A stretch of 64,000 nt of DNA, taken from contig CP013614.1 in assembly GCA_001465115.1 (NCBI GenBank), positions 1,984,001-2,048,000 of the forward strand, given 5' to 3'. Of the stretch, positions 54,927-63,387 are shown piece by piece. Source of the stretch: Enterococcus silesiacus (GTDB lineage: Bacteria > Bacillota > Bacilli > Lactobacillales > Enterococcaceae). Below the pieces are notes generated by a model, which was not told the DNA's origin, made no database searches, and worked only from the letters and a program-made list of their open reading frames with translations. Position numbers and translations under genes: made by a program. Positions within the stretch are counted from its first letter, which is position 1. The number at the start of each line of letters is the position of its first letter.

Positions 54927-57425
54927 TTATTTGGCACCGACAGAAACAATGATTCTACCGCTTGCTGCTGTTTCAGTGCCAAGTGTTGCCGCTGTATTAA
55001 AGGTGATCGACGTACCTGCTGCTAGCTGACGACCGGAAACATCTAGTGAAAATGTGCCATCTGCATTAACTGGTGTTTCTTCATAAACATTTCCTGGAAA
55101 CCTCACTCTAACTTTAAATTGGGTCCCTTCTGGAGGATTCGTGATCTTAACTGACCCTTTGATTATTGCATCACCAACAAAAATTGGCGCTACAACTGGT
55201 GCAGGAACAACATAACCTTCTAAAGACGGAATCTTACCAACTGCAAAAACCACACTGTCACTTTCTTTGCCTTTCAACGATTGAGCATGTTCTGCAACGG
55301 TTACTAATCTTAGCGGATTGCCTTCTTTTAAGTTTTTATCTGCTACAGGAATCAAGAAAGTACCGTCATTTTCAATCGCTACTTTTCTTACAGAACCATC
55401 AGGAAACTGAACGTGCATAAATAATTTAGTCCCTCCTGGAACATTTGTTAATACAATTGAACCTGTGATAGCCTTACTTCCTTCGTTTACAGCTTTGAAC
55501 TGTGGTTTTGGCACTTGATAGTTTTTCAACGGATCAACGATCACTTGTTTGACCTCAGGCTCACTGACTTTTGTTCGCTTACCATCACTCGCTTCAATTG
55601 TTACACTTAATCGGTCGTTGCCTTGCGGTTGATACTTATCAAAGGGAATCGTAAAGCTGCCATCTTCATTGAGTGAAGCAGTTAAATTCGTGCCATCAGG
55701 TAATGCCAGTTTAGCAGTAAAAGTCACACCACTTGGAACAGGTTGAGTTAGAGCAACACTACCACTAAGACTAGGTGCGCCTTCTAAAACATCACCAATC
55801 ACTGGTTTTGTAACTACATAGTGTAAAAATGGATCCGCTACTACTTGTTTGATTTCCGGTTCGCTGACTTTTGTTTGTTTCCCGTTACTTGCTTCAACTA
55901 CTACTTTTAATTGATCATTACTTTGTGGTTGATAGTCACCAAAGGGAATCGTAAAATCCCCATTTTCATCAATGGAACTTGTCAGGCTTGTTCCATCAGG
56001 CAACTCAACTTTTGCTTTAAATGTCACGCCGTCTGGTACTGGCTGAACGATTGCAACATTTCCAATAAGGCTAGTTCCGCCTTCTATAATATCCGCTACA
56101 ATTGGTTTTGCGATTGGGTATTGAATAAACGGATCGGCTATTACTTGTTTGATTGTCGGCTCACTAACTTTGGTATATTTATCTACACTAGCCTCAATCA
56201 CTATTTTTAGCTGATCATTCCCTTGAGGCTGATAGTCACCAAAGGGAATCCAAAATGTCCCGTCTTCATTGACCGTTTCAGATAGAATGGTTCCATTAGG
56301 CAATTCGACTTTTGCCTTAAATGTCACTCCTTCTGGGGTTGGCTTAGTAATCGCTACGCTTCCATTAAGACTTGTCATACCTTCTAAAATATCTTCAACA
56401 ACCGGTTTTGCAACTGAATAATTCGCTAAAGGATCTTCTTCTACTTTATCGAAATATAGATTGATCGCATCTCCGTTTGCATGGATCGTATTTAGTAATT
56501 CTAAATCAATAACGGGTTTATTCACTGCCATTGCCGTTACCTTTGCCTTTTCAGCTGTTACATCAGAAACTTTCGTAGAAAAATTGAAATCAACATCACC
56601 AAGTACATTAGCCTGCAACGCTTGAGTTAACACATCCGATGTTCCATTGGCAATTTTCCCAACAAGGTCCAACAAACCATTAACAGCTGGCTTTAATAAA
56701 TCAAGAACTGGATTTAAAATGGCTAGAAGTCCAGTGAATTTTAATCCAGCGACAGCTTCTTTCAGTGGATTAAACAATTTTGCATACGTCGTACGAACAT
56801 ATTGCCCTAATCCATCAGTGAAATCGACCATCACATATTTACCGTCTGGTGATAATTTTCCTTCAACTGTTGCTTGATAGCTGCCTAATTCTTGAAGGGA
56901 ATTAAGTCCTTCAAATGCCTTTTCCAGAGAATCAAGTTGCAATCCCAATGGTTTTGCCAGCCCAAGTAGTCTCGTTACAAAACCCCCTACTTTCAAAACC
57001 AAATCTTTGACCACAGGAACGTCTCCTGGCACGATTGGAAGTAACTTAGCGCTAGCATTGATCAAAATCGGTCCATCGATTTTCCCACGTAATTCTTCAG
57101 GAATCGCAAAAACGATAACCTTTGGTGACACTAAACCAACATCTGCAACGGCAGTTCCTTTAAATGAAAGATCTAAATCATATGTAGAATCTGCATTTTT
57201 TTCCAACTTAACACCATCACTTATGACAGTTCCTTTGTTGGAAGACAACTGTGTCCCTTTTAAAATACTGATATCTGCTAAATCTGCTGTATTCGTCAAC
57301 TCTACAGCATCTGCTTCAAACTGATTCCTATTCCCCAAAAAAACGAGCGAGCTCGGTGTTACTGCGGCTGTTAATAATACCAATGCCCCAGCTAACGTAA
57401 TTGTAGCGCGATAATTCTTTTTCAT
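54927..57425 (-). CDS. Large secreted WxL-locus protein with five 100-residue Ig-like repeats
   Basis: This 832-aa protein has a signal peptide and a unique N-terminal region (about 45-330) with helices rich in Leu. Five Ig-like repeats of about 100 residues follow (about 331-430, 431-530, 531-630, 631-735, 736-832). The first three keep an exact 100-residue period and share GVTFKAKVELP, PFGDYQPQ and TKVSEP. There is no LPXTG or transmembrane end, so anchoring should depend on the WxL and DUF916 partners. AGGAGG precedes ATG 57425. First gene of the locus. Confidence 0.88.
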   Translation of the reverse strand: MKKNYRATITLAGALVLLTAAVTPSSLVFLGNRNQFEADAVELTNTADLADISILKGTQLSSNKGTVISDGVKLEKNADSTYDLDLSFKGTAVADVGLVSPKVIVFAIPEELRGKIDGPILINASAKLLPIVPGDVPVVKDLVLKVGGFVTRLLGLAKPLGLQLDSLEKAFEGLNSLQELGSYQATVEGKLSPDGKYVMVDFTDGLGQYVRTTYAKLFNPLKEAVAGLKFTGLLAILNPVLDLLKPAVNGLLDLVGKIANGTSDVLTQALQANVLGDVDFNFSTKVSDVTAEKAKVTAMAVNKPVIDLELLNTIHANGDAINLYFDKVEEDPLANYSVAKPVVEDILEGMTSLNGSVAITKPTPEGVTFKAKVELPNGTILSETVNEDGTFWIPFGDYQPQGNDQLKIVIEASVDKYTKVSEPTIKQVIADPFIQYPIAKPIVADIIEGGTSLIGNVAIVQPVPDGVTFKAKVELPDGTSLTSSIDENGDFTIPFGDYQPQSNDQLKVVVEASNGKQTKVSEPEIKQVVADPFLHYVVTKPVIGDVLEGAPSLSGSVALTQPVPSGVTFTAKLALPDGTNLTASLNEDGSFTIPFDKYQPQGNDRLSVTIEASDGKRTKVSEPEVKQVIVDPLKNYQVPKPQFKAVNEGSKAITGSIVLTNVPGGTKLFMHVQFPDGSVRKVAIENDGTFLIPVADKNLKEGNPLRLVTVAEHAQSLKGKESDSVVFAVGKIPSLEGYVVPAPVVAPIFVGDAIIKGSVKITNPPEGTQFKVRVRFPGNVYEETPVNADGTFSLDVSGRQLAAGTSITFNTAATLGTETAASGRIIVSVGAK

Positions 57426-57443
57426 GATTGCCTCCTTAATTTT

Positions 57444-57545
57444 AAAGCATAGCAAGGCTGATTCAGCTCTGCATAGCTAGGTAACATAAAGACTGAATAG
57501 CTTGTTCAATCTTTAAACTTGTTTATCTGCTTGTTTCTAGGTCGA
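57444..57545 (+). repeat. Eroded hairpin repeat family 1 remnant
   Basis: AAAGCATAGCAAGGCTGATTC followed by AGCTCTGCATAGCTAGG looks like the left and right ends of a family 1 unit with the apical hairpin deleted. A second weak half-copy (AAAGACTGAATAGC...TCTTT) follows. The rest of the 57546-57961 gap is AT-rich and I see nothing definite in it besides the probable promoters of the flanking genes. Confidence 0.4.
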
Positions 57546-57961
57546 CCAATACAGACAATTAAGTAATATATGATTGCATTGTAAAGAATACTATCTAAAT
57601 AATTTTATTTCAAATAATTGGATTGTAATTTTCGGTAAAAAATAGGTTTAAAGAATTAAAATCACACATCTCATTTACCTATATAAAATTTATTTTAAAA
57701 TGCCCAGTTTTTTATAAAAAAATCAAGCATCCATTTCTTACTTTTTATTTGGCTATTCCTATATTTTTTCAAAATAGTCAAGCTAAAAAAAGTGAAGTCA
57801 GCTTTATTTATAAACGGAAAATACCAGTTTTCAAACAAATAAAATAACACTTACTTTTCTTATTATTTGCAAAAAAATCCACTCTTTTTTCTTTTCCCTT
57901 TTTAGGTAATTCTTATGACAAAATTGAATTGTTTATAAATTTGAAGATTGGAGGTTAGACA

Positions 57962-58501
57962 ATGGACTATCAAGAAATACTTACATTTTGGTTTGAGGAA
58001 TCTGAAGCTAGTCAGTGGTTTAAAAAGGATTTGGCTTTTGATAATCTTATCAAGGAAAGGTTTTCAGACATTCATAGGCAAGTGGCTCAAGGGGAAAAGT
58101 CAGCTTGGCGAAAAAATATTAACGGTCGATTAGCTGAAATTATTGTTTTAGATCAGTTTTCTCGTAACTTATTTAGAGGAAATGCACGTTCTTTTGCCTA
58201 TGACGGTATGGCTTTAATTTTAACACAAGAAGCGATTGCAACAGGGAAGCTGGAGCATTTAACAACGGAACGGCGCGCATTTATCTACATGCCGCTAATG
58301 CATTCCGAATCTTTAGTTATTCATGAGGAAGCATTAAAACATTTTGCGGAAAAAGGATTAGAGCATAATCTTGCCTTTGAACTAAAACATCGTGAGATTT
58401 TAGCACGTTTTGGCCGTTATCCACATCGAAATGATCGTTTAGGTAGACACTCAACAGCAGAGGAAATTACCTTTTTAAAAGAACCAGGATCTTCGTTTTA
58501 G
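57962..58501 (+). CDS. DUF924-family protein
   Basis: This 179-aa protein begins MDYQEILTFWFEE and contains LAEIIVLDQFSRNLFRG, YMPLMHSES and FGRYPHRNDRLGR, the typical DUF924 (TPR-like) blocks. The function is not established. TTGGAGG precedes the ATG. It stands alone, facing the alpha-galactosidase gene across a terminator. Confidence 0.9.
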   Translation: MDYQEILTFWFEESEASQWFKKDLAFDNLIKERFSDIHRQVAQGEKSAWRKNINGRLAEIIVLDQFSRNLFRGNARSFAYDGMALILTQEAIATGKLEHLTTERRAFIYMPLMHSESLVIHEEALKHFAEKGLEHNLAFELKHREILARFGRYPHRNDRLGRHSTAEEITFLKEPGSSF

Positions 58502-58511
58502 GGAACTATAA

Positions 58512-58551
58512 AAATAGGGAGGCAAACGGCTAATCGCTTGCTTCCCTATTT
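58512..58551. terminator. Bidirectional terminator between DUF924 and alpha-galactosidase genes
   Basis: AAATAGGGAGGCAA (58512-58525) pairs with TTGCTTCCCTATTT (58538-58551), with one mismatch. A/T runs flank both sides. Confidence 0.8.
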
Positions 58552-58559
58552 CTTATCGC

Positions 58560-59873
58560 TTAGTGGTACTCTGGTAAATAATCACGGTGAGCTTCAATTA
58601 GCTCATCGACCATTGCTTTGATTTCATCGATCGATAATTCTGAATTTGTATGAGGATCTAATAACGCTGCTTGATAGATTTTATCTTTTTTCAATGTCAT
58701 TGCAGCTTCAACAGTTAATTCCTGAACATTGATATTTGTGCGGTTTAACGCTGCAAGCTGTGTTGGCAAATGACCAACATACGCTGGCTGTACACCATTT
58801 TTATCTACTAAACAAGGAACTTCCACGCAAGAATCTTCTGGCAGATTGGTAATCAGCCCTTTATTCAAAACATTGCCTGCAATCACGGTTGGATTGCCTG
58901 TCGTAATGGCATCCATAATATAAGAAGCATATTCCCGACTTCTCGTATGTTCTAATGAGCCATTATGAACAATATCAGCCCGCTGTTTTTCCCAATCTTC
59001 GATTTGCTTCACACAACGTCTTAAATATTCATCGATTGGAATATTCAAGGTATCGATCAATTCCGGATAATTTTTTTTGATAAAATAAGGATGATATTCT
59101 GCATTATGCTCGCTGGACTCGGTCACATAATAACCAAAATGTTTCATCAGTTCAAAACGTACTGCATCGTCATGAGGTTCTGTTTTAAGACTTGCCAAGC
59201 GTTTGATTTCTGGATAAAAATCTTTGCCCTCTTTTGTAATCTCCAATAACCATGCCATGTGATTGATTCCTGCAATCTTCCATTGAAAATCGTCCAAATC
59301 ATATTCTTTATCTATTCCCAAATGTTTGAATAGCTCTGGTACACAAACTTGAACGCTATGGCATAAACCAACCGTTTTGACTTTGGTTGCCTTCAGCATG
59401 CCCATCGTTAAAATACACATTGGATTTGTATAATTCAGCAGCCAAGCATTAGGACAAACCTCTTCGATCTCCTTAGCAAATTCAAACATGACCGGTAACG
59501 TTCGTAACCCTCTAAAAATCCCGCCAATACCAGTTGTGTCAGCAATTGTTTGCTTTAGTCCATATTTTTTGGGAATCTCAAAATCGATAACAGTACTTGG
59601 TTCATATCCGCCAACTTGAATCGCATTGATCACAAAATCAGAATCACGCAACGCTTCTTTACGATCTGCATATATCTGAATCGTTGCTCGTCCTGCATTC
59701 GAGTTTTTATTGATAGTTTTTAACATCAATTCTGATTCCTTCAAACGCACCTCATCAATATCGTACAACGCAATCTCTGAATCCTGTAAACTTGGTGTCA
59801 ACATCGCATCGCCTAAAACATTCTTAGCAAAAATCGTACTTCCAGCACCAATAAAAGAAATCTTTGTCATGTC
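58560..59873 (-). CDS. GH4 family alpha-galactosidase (NAD+ and Mn2+ dependent)
   Basis: GH4 enzymes hydrolyse glycosides through an NAD-mediated oxidation. The 437-aa protein has the Rossmann start MTKISFIGAGSTIFAKN, DFVINAIQVGG, TIADTTGIGGIFRGLRT, VGLCHSVQ (metal Cys) and GINHMAWLLE. This combination fits MelA/alpha-glucosidase LplD-type members; alpha-galactosidase is the most likely activity. ATG 59873 follows AGGAGGAG. The AraC regulator gene upstream on the same strand and the cre site suggest sugar control. No transporter is nearby. Confidence 0.88.
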   Translation of the reverse strand, partial: DMTKISFIGAGSTIFAKNVLGDAMLTPSLQDSEIALYDIDEVRLKESELMLKTINKNSNAGRATIQIYADRKEALRDSDFVINAIQVGGYEPSTVIDFEIPKKYGLKQTIADTTGIGGIFRGLRTLPVMFEFAKEIEEVCPNAWLLNYTNPMCILTMGMLKATKVKTVGLCHSVQVCVPELFKHLGIDKEYDLDDFQWKIAGINHMAWLLEITKEGKDFYPEIKRLASLKTEPHDDAVRFELMKHFGYYVTESSEHNAEYHPYFIKKNYPELIDTLNIPIDEYLRRCVKQIEDWEKQRADIVHNGSLEHTRSREYASYIMDAITTGNPTVIAGNVLNKGLITNLPEDSCVEVPCLVDKNGVQPAYVGHLPTQLAALNRTNINVQELTVEAAMTLKKDKIYQAALLDPHTNSELSIDEIKAMVDELIEAHRDYLPEYH

Positions 59874-59966
59874 TATTCTCCTCCTCATATAAAAAATTGA
59901 ATAGGCCTCTACAGTCTTAAGTGAACAACTATAGTGATTACTAGCCAATCAATAAAATCATTATAA

Positions 59967-59980
59967 GTTAAGCGTTTTCA
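59967..59980. promoter_or_regulatory. cre-like site upstream of the alpha-galactosidase gene
   Basis: The reverse strand TGAAAACGCTTAAC matches TGWNANCGNTNWCA at 12 of 14 positions. It lies about 95 bp before the gene, between it and the AraC gene, in an AT-rich region suited to a promoter. Confidence 0.55.
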
Positions 59981-60019
59981 TATATACATAACATTATTTT
60001 AGAAAAATAAGGCATTTTT

Positions 60020-60862
60020 TTAGCTTCTCTGACCAGAAAAATTTGATGGTGAGCAACCAAATTGATCTTTAAAAGCCCTTGAAAAACTCTGACTGCTCTT
60101 ATAGCCAACAGCCAAAGCAACTTCTGTAATTGGTAAATCAGTCGTTTCCAATAAAATCGAGGCTTTTTGTAACCGAAATTCTTTTAAATACCCCATCGGA
60201 GAACAACCTATCTCATCTTTGATTACTTGACTTAAATAAGAACTATTCAAGCTCATTGAGTGACTGATTTCACGAATTGAAAGCTCTTCACGATAATAAT
60301 TGTTTTTGATATAAAGCAAAAATGATTGACTGTACTTTTGTTTTCGACTTTCTAAAATCGAAGAATGAATCGTTTTTTCTTGTAATTTAAAACGTGACAA
60401 TAAAGTCAGAAATCGTGCCTGATTCGCTAATTTTTCCCGATCATCGAACATATTGGAAGCGATAATTTGTTCAAATAATGTTTTGATCCCATCTGTCTTT
60501 TCAACTTTTCCGACATAATCTGTTAGACCGATGCCATTACTATAAAGTAGTTCTTTGACCATCGATCCAGAAAAACCAAACCAGTAATATTCCCAAGGTT
60601 TCTCATCATCTGCTTGATAGAAAGTCATTTCATTTGGTTTTATAATAAAAAAATCCCCTTTACCCAGACGATATTTGATTCCATTAACATCATATGTTCC
60701 ACAACCCGAAACAATATAATGGATGACGTGCTCTTCTCTCATTGTTGGTCCATGATGATGACTGCTTTCACAAAGTTCGTGACCAACATTAAAAAAATAA
60801 AAATCACTAAAAAATTGCTCCTTCACAAAAATATCTCTGTAATTCCTCTGTTCTCCTACCAT
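60020..60862 (-). CDS. AraC-family regulator of the alpha-galactosidase gene
   Basis: This 280-aa protein has an N-terminal cupin sugar-binding domain (HHHGPTMREEHVIHYIVSGCG then GKGDFFIIKPNEMTFY) and C-terminal AraC double HTH (SIREISHSMSLNSSYLSQVIKDE and PITEVALAVGYKSSQSFSRAF, each about 20 residues). Start ATG 60862 is preferred because GGAG is 9 nt upstream; the earlier ATG abuts it. It resembles MsmR/RafR activators of alpha-galactoside genes and lies directly upstream of the GH4 gene. Confidence 0.88.
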   Translation of the reverse strand: MVGEQRNYRDIFVKEQFFSDFYFFNVGHELCESSHHHGPTMREEHVIHYIVSGCGTYDVNGIKYRLGKGDFFIIKPNEMTFYQADDEKPWEYYWFGFSGSMVKELLYSNGIGLTDYVGKVEKTDGIKTLFEQIIASNMFDDREKLANQARFLTLLSRFKLQEKTIHSSILESRKQKYSQSFLLYIKNNYYREELSIREISHSMSLNSSYLSQVIKDEIGCSPMGYLKEFRLQKASILLETTDLPITEVALAVGYKSSQSFSRAFKDQFGCSPSNFSGQRS

Positions 60863-60985
60863 AACTTTCATCTCCAATTAAGTTGTCCAACTATCTTTTA
60901 TATGATTATTTCCATTATAGCCTACCCGCTAAAAAAGTTATTCATCCTTCGTAAAAAATTTCAATATTTATATACTGGATCAAAA

Positions 60986-61029
60986 AAGTGTTAGAGATAT
61001 AACGTTTAAACGTTATATCTCTAACACTT
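60986..61029. terminator. Perfect 44-bp palindrome, terminator of the esterase gene
   Basis: The two 22-base arms (left arm AAGTGTTAGAGATATAACGTTT up to 61007) are exactly complementary with no spacer. On the minus strand it continues into TTTT (six T in all), so it acts as a terminator for the gene ending at 61047. It may also affect the divergent AraC promoter region. Confidence 0.8.
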
Positions 61030-61046
61030 GAAATTTCAATATAAGT

Positions 61047-61832
61047 CTATTCATTTTTCAGGTAATCATGCTCGATTTTCAATTCCTTTTCAAAAAAATC
61101 TGCGACAACATCCATCATCTCACCTTTAACTAGATGCCCTTCACCTTCACCTGTAATAAACTGACTATGCTTAGCATACGATTCTCCTTTAACCATTTGA
61201 TAAAAATCAGCCATGTCTTCATAAGGTATTTTAGGATCTTTGGTCCCATGCCAAAATAGAACTGGACGCTCTGCCAACGTCTCAGGCATTTTTGAAAGAT
61301 CGTAGTTCGCTACCCAGCTAAGTAATAAAGGTAGATCACTTGGCACAAAAAAGTTCATTTCAGCGGAGCGTTCCATCACACGCTCAATATAACGTAGTGG
61401 TGCTGGTGTTCCCATCATACAAGCTGCCGCTTTGATTTCCGGATGTTGGGACAATAATGCACACGTTGTGATCCCGCCCATTGAGACACCGCCAACTCCG
61501 ATTTTATCTGACTCGATCAATGCTTGCTTATCAAAATGACGCACTAACTGGGCAAACTCAATAATATTGTATTGAATACTTGCCCAAAACGTTACGGAAG
61601 GAATCGGCGAAATAGGACCTGTTTTTCGCTCACCATGATTCATTGCATCTGGTAAAAGGACACGTACTCCTTTTTTTGCTAACTTTCTGGCTTGGGTCAA
61701 TGATAACTCTTTAGCTGACTGCCAACCATGATAGTAAATGATCAACGGTAATGGTTTATTTTTAGCCTCATCTGGAACAACTTCCAATACTGGAATCTTT
61801 TTTATATATCGATGTCTGATACTGACCTTCAT
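61047..61832 (-). CDS. Alpha/beta hydrolase, YitV-like esterase
   Basis: This 261-aa cytosolic serine hydrolase has VGGVSMGGITTCALL (nucleophile Ser), LIIYYHGWQSAKE (oxyanion region), RPVLFWHGTKDPKIPYED (Asp) and GEGHLVKGEM (His). The pattern and length fit the YitV/dienelactone-hydrolase-like esterases of Firmicutes. The ATG 61832 is 8 nt after TAGGAG; the GTG at 61841 overlaps that site. It is monocistronic. Confidence 0.88.
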   Translation of the reverse strand: MKVSIRHRYIKKIPVLEVVPDEAKNKPLPLIIYYHGWQSAKELSLTQARKLAKKGVRVLLPDAMNHGERKTGPISPIPSVTFWASIQYNIIEFAQLVRHFDKQALIESDKIGVGGVSMGGITTCALLSQHPEIKAAACMMGTPAPLRYIERVMERSAEMNFFVPSDLPLLLSWVANYDLSKMPETLAERPVLFWHGTKDPKIPYEDMADFYQMVKGESYAKHSQFITGEGEGHLVKGEMMDVVADFFEKELKIEHDYLKNE

Positions 61833-61943
61833 CTGATTCACTCCTAAAAAATAGCTTTTGCTTACTTAAGTATACACCTTAAATTAATCTTCTTACTATT
61901 TTTTGATTTACTCAAAAGATAATGATATTAATAACAAATAAAA

Positions 61944-62861
61944 TTAATTATTTTCTGCATTTTTTATTTTTTTATCCCTTTTATGCCTTTTTATAATGAC
62001 TCTTACACGCAATAATACCAAAATAAGTATAAATATCCCAAAAATTAGAGCTAGAATTATTACAAATCTACTTGTTTGTTTTGGCGCATCTTTAACTACT
62101 TTATGACTTTTTTTGATCGTTTCTAAAGCTTCAGTTGGAACGGAGTATGTTGTACTTTTCTGATCAATAATATCGCACGCATCAGCATAGTTTCCTAAAC
62201 CATCACTAGCTCTGAGATACATCTTCCCTTCAAGACCTTCTCGGCTCAACTCAATATTGAATTGACCACTTTTATCTGCTACTCCTTCTTGATAATGATA
62301 ATCGTCATTATCCGTATAAAACAGCTCAATTTGATACGTATTTTTAGACGACGGCATTTTGATCTCACCAGATACCGTTTCATTTTCTTTATTATAATGA
62401 ACCTTTGAAAAGAAAATCGTTGGCTTATCACTACTAACTAGGTAAGGAATATTTTTGTAATGATACACAACGTCCTCTTCCGATATAAAGCACAAATCAG
62501 TTGAGTAAATCCCAATTTTATCCGTTTTAACTGGATTCTTTTCGTAATACATATCTTTGATTTTGATCTTATCTCGATAAAAAATTGTTTCAATAAACCC
62601 ACTATAAACATTCGTCGGACCATTCAATACAAATCCTGAAAAACTCATATAAGGACGCTTATCAAAAGGGAACGTCAAGTAAACCTCATCTTTTTTCTTT
62701 TCAAGACTTGTGGTTTTCCCATCCAATATTTCCTTACGAGCATAACGGCTTGTCAAATCATTTGCCGCATCAAAATTTGATTCCCCCATCGTTTCTTCTC
62801 CATAACAAATAATAGGTGAACATAAAAACAACAGACCCATGAGCCATATAAGCTTTTTCAT
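61944..62861 (-). CDS. Secreted or surface-exposed membrane protein of unknown function
   Basis: This 305-aa protein is not recognised. It has a signal peptide (MKKLIWLMGLLFLCSPIICYG), an extracellular beta-rich region (about 25-255) with an Ig-like segment near 150-225 (ETVSGEIKMPSSKNTYQIEL, then YLRASDGLGNYADACD), and a single C-terminal transmembrane helix (about 262-285) with a strongly basic tail. This is a type I topology. AGGAG precedes the ATG. It is upstream of the esterase gene with about 110 bp between, so probably independent. Confidence 0.75.
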   Translation of the reverse strand: MKKLIWLMGLLFLCSPIICYGEETMGESNFDAANDLTSRYARKEILDGKTTSLEKKKDEVYLTFPFDKRPYMSFSGFVLNGPTNVYSGFIETIFYRDKIKIKDMYYEKNPVKTDKIGIYSTDLCFISEEDVVYHYKNIPYLVSSDKPTIFFSKVHYNKENETVSGEIKMPSSKNTYQIELFYTDNDDYHYQEGVADKSGQFNIELSREGLEGKMYLRASDGLGNYADACDIIDQKSTTYSVPTEALETIKKSHKVVKDAPKQTSRFVIILALIFGIFILILVLLRVRVIIKRHKRDKKIKNAENN

Positions 62862-63065
62862 AGTAAAACTCCTTTAACAACCTTGTAACAAAATAGTAAC
62901 ATAAATGACATTTTTTGGACATCTAAAAAAAACATTTTAAAGTTTCTTAAGATTTAAACATTAAATAACTATGCTTAATCTACAAAGTATAAAAGAATTC
63001 TTGTCTAAAGAAAAGTTTACTTTTTACTTTTATAGTAACTACGTACTTCAATCTAATAACAAAAA

Positions 63066-63098
63066 AACTTTGAATCCTTACAAGAAGGAATCAAAGTT
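63066..63098 (-). terminator. Terminator after rpmG
   Basis: AACTTTGAATCCTT (63066-63080 region) pairs with AAGGAATCAAAGTT, with one mismatch pair, just downstream of the rpmG stop. On the minus strand TTTTTTT follows. Confidence 0.85.
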
Positions 63099-63110
63099 TA
63101 AATGTACAGC

Positions 63111-63260
63111 TTATTTTGTTTCACGGTGTAAAGTAACTTTTCTTTCACGTGGGCAATATTTTTGTTTTTCTAAACGATCAGGATTGTTACGTTTATTTTT
63201 GCTTGTTAGGTAGTTACGTTCTTTACAAGAAGTACATTCCAAAGTAATGTTTACGCGCAT
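63111..63260 (-). CDS. rpmG: 50S ribosomal protein L33
   Basis: This 49-aa ribosomal protein starts [19 protein letters not shown] and ends VTLHRETK. The first CxxC of the zinc ribbon is intact (CTSC), but the second pair is reduced to one Cys (KYCPRERK), which suggests an intermediate between zinc-binding and zinc-free L33 types. GGGAGGG precedes the ATG at 63260. It lies downstream of the penicillin-binding protein gene, as in other enterococci. Confidence 0.95.
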   Translation of the reverse strand: MRVNITLECTSCKERNYLTSKNKRNNPDRLEKQKYCPRERKVTLHRETK

Positions 63261-63358
63261 GTGTTTTCCCTCCCATATCTAATTTCGTATTTCTAAGATA
63301 TTTCTTAGCCTCAAATATCATATCATGTTTGTGCAGGAATTTCTACCCTTTTAACGAA

Positions 63359-63386
63359 ATTTGTAAAGGAAAACTACTTTACAAAT
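63359..63386 (-). terminator. Hairpin after the PBP gene
   Basis: ATTTGTAAAG (63359-63368) pairs perfectly with CTTTACAAAT (63377-63386), touching the PBP stop codon. The following minus-strand sequence TTCGTT is only weakly T-rich, so read-through to rpmG is possible. Confidence 0.5.
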
Positions 63387-63387
63387 C

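Noticed and set aside
54482..57324. Several antisense frames of 60-105 codons across the WxL locus
   Set aside because: They mirror the repetitive coding strand, lack binding sites, and the sense genes have full domain support.
62971..63213. 80-codon plus-strand frame
   Set aside because: It is the antisense shadow of rpmG and its terminator.
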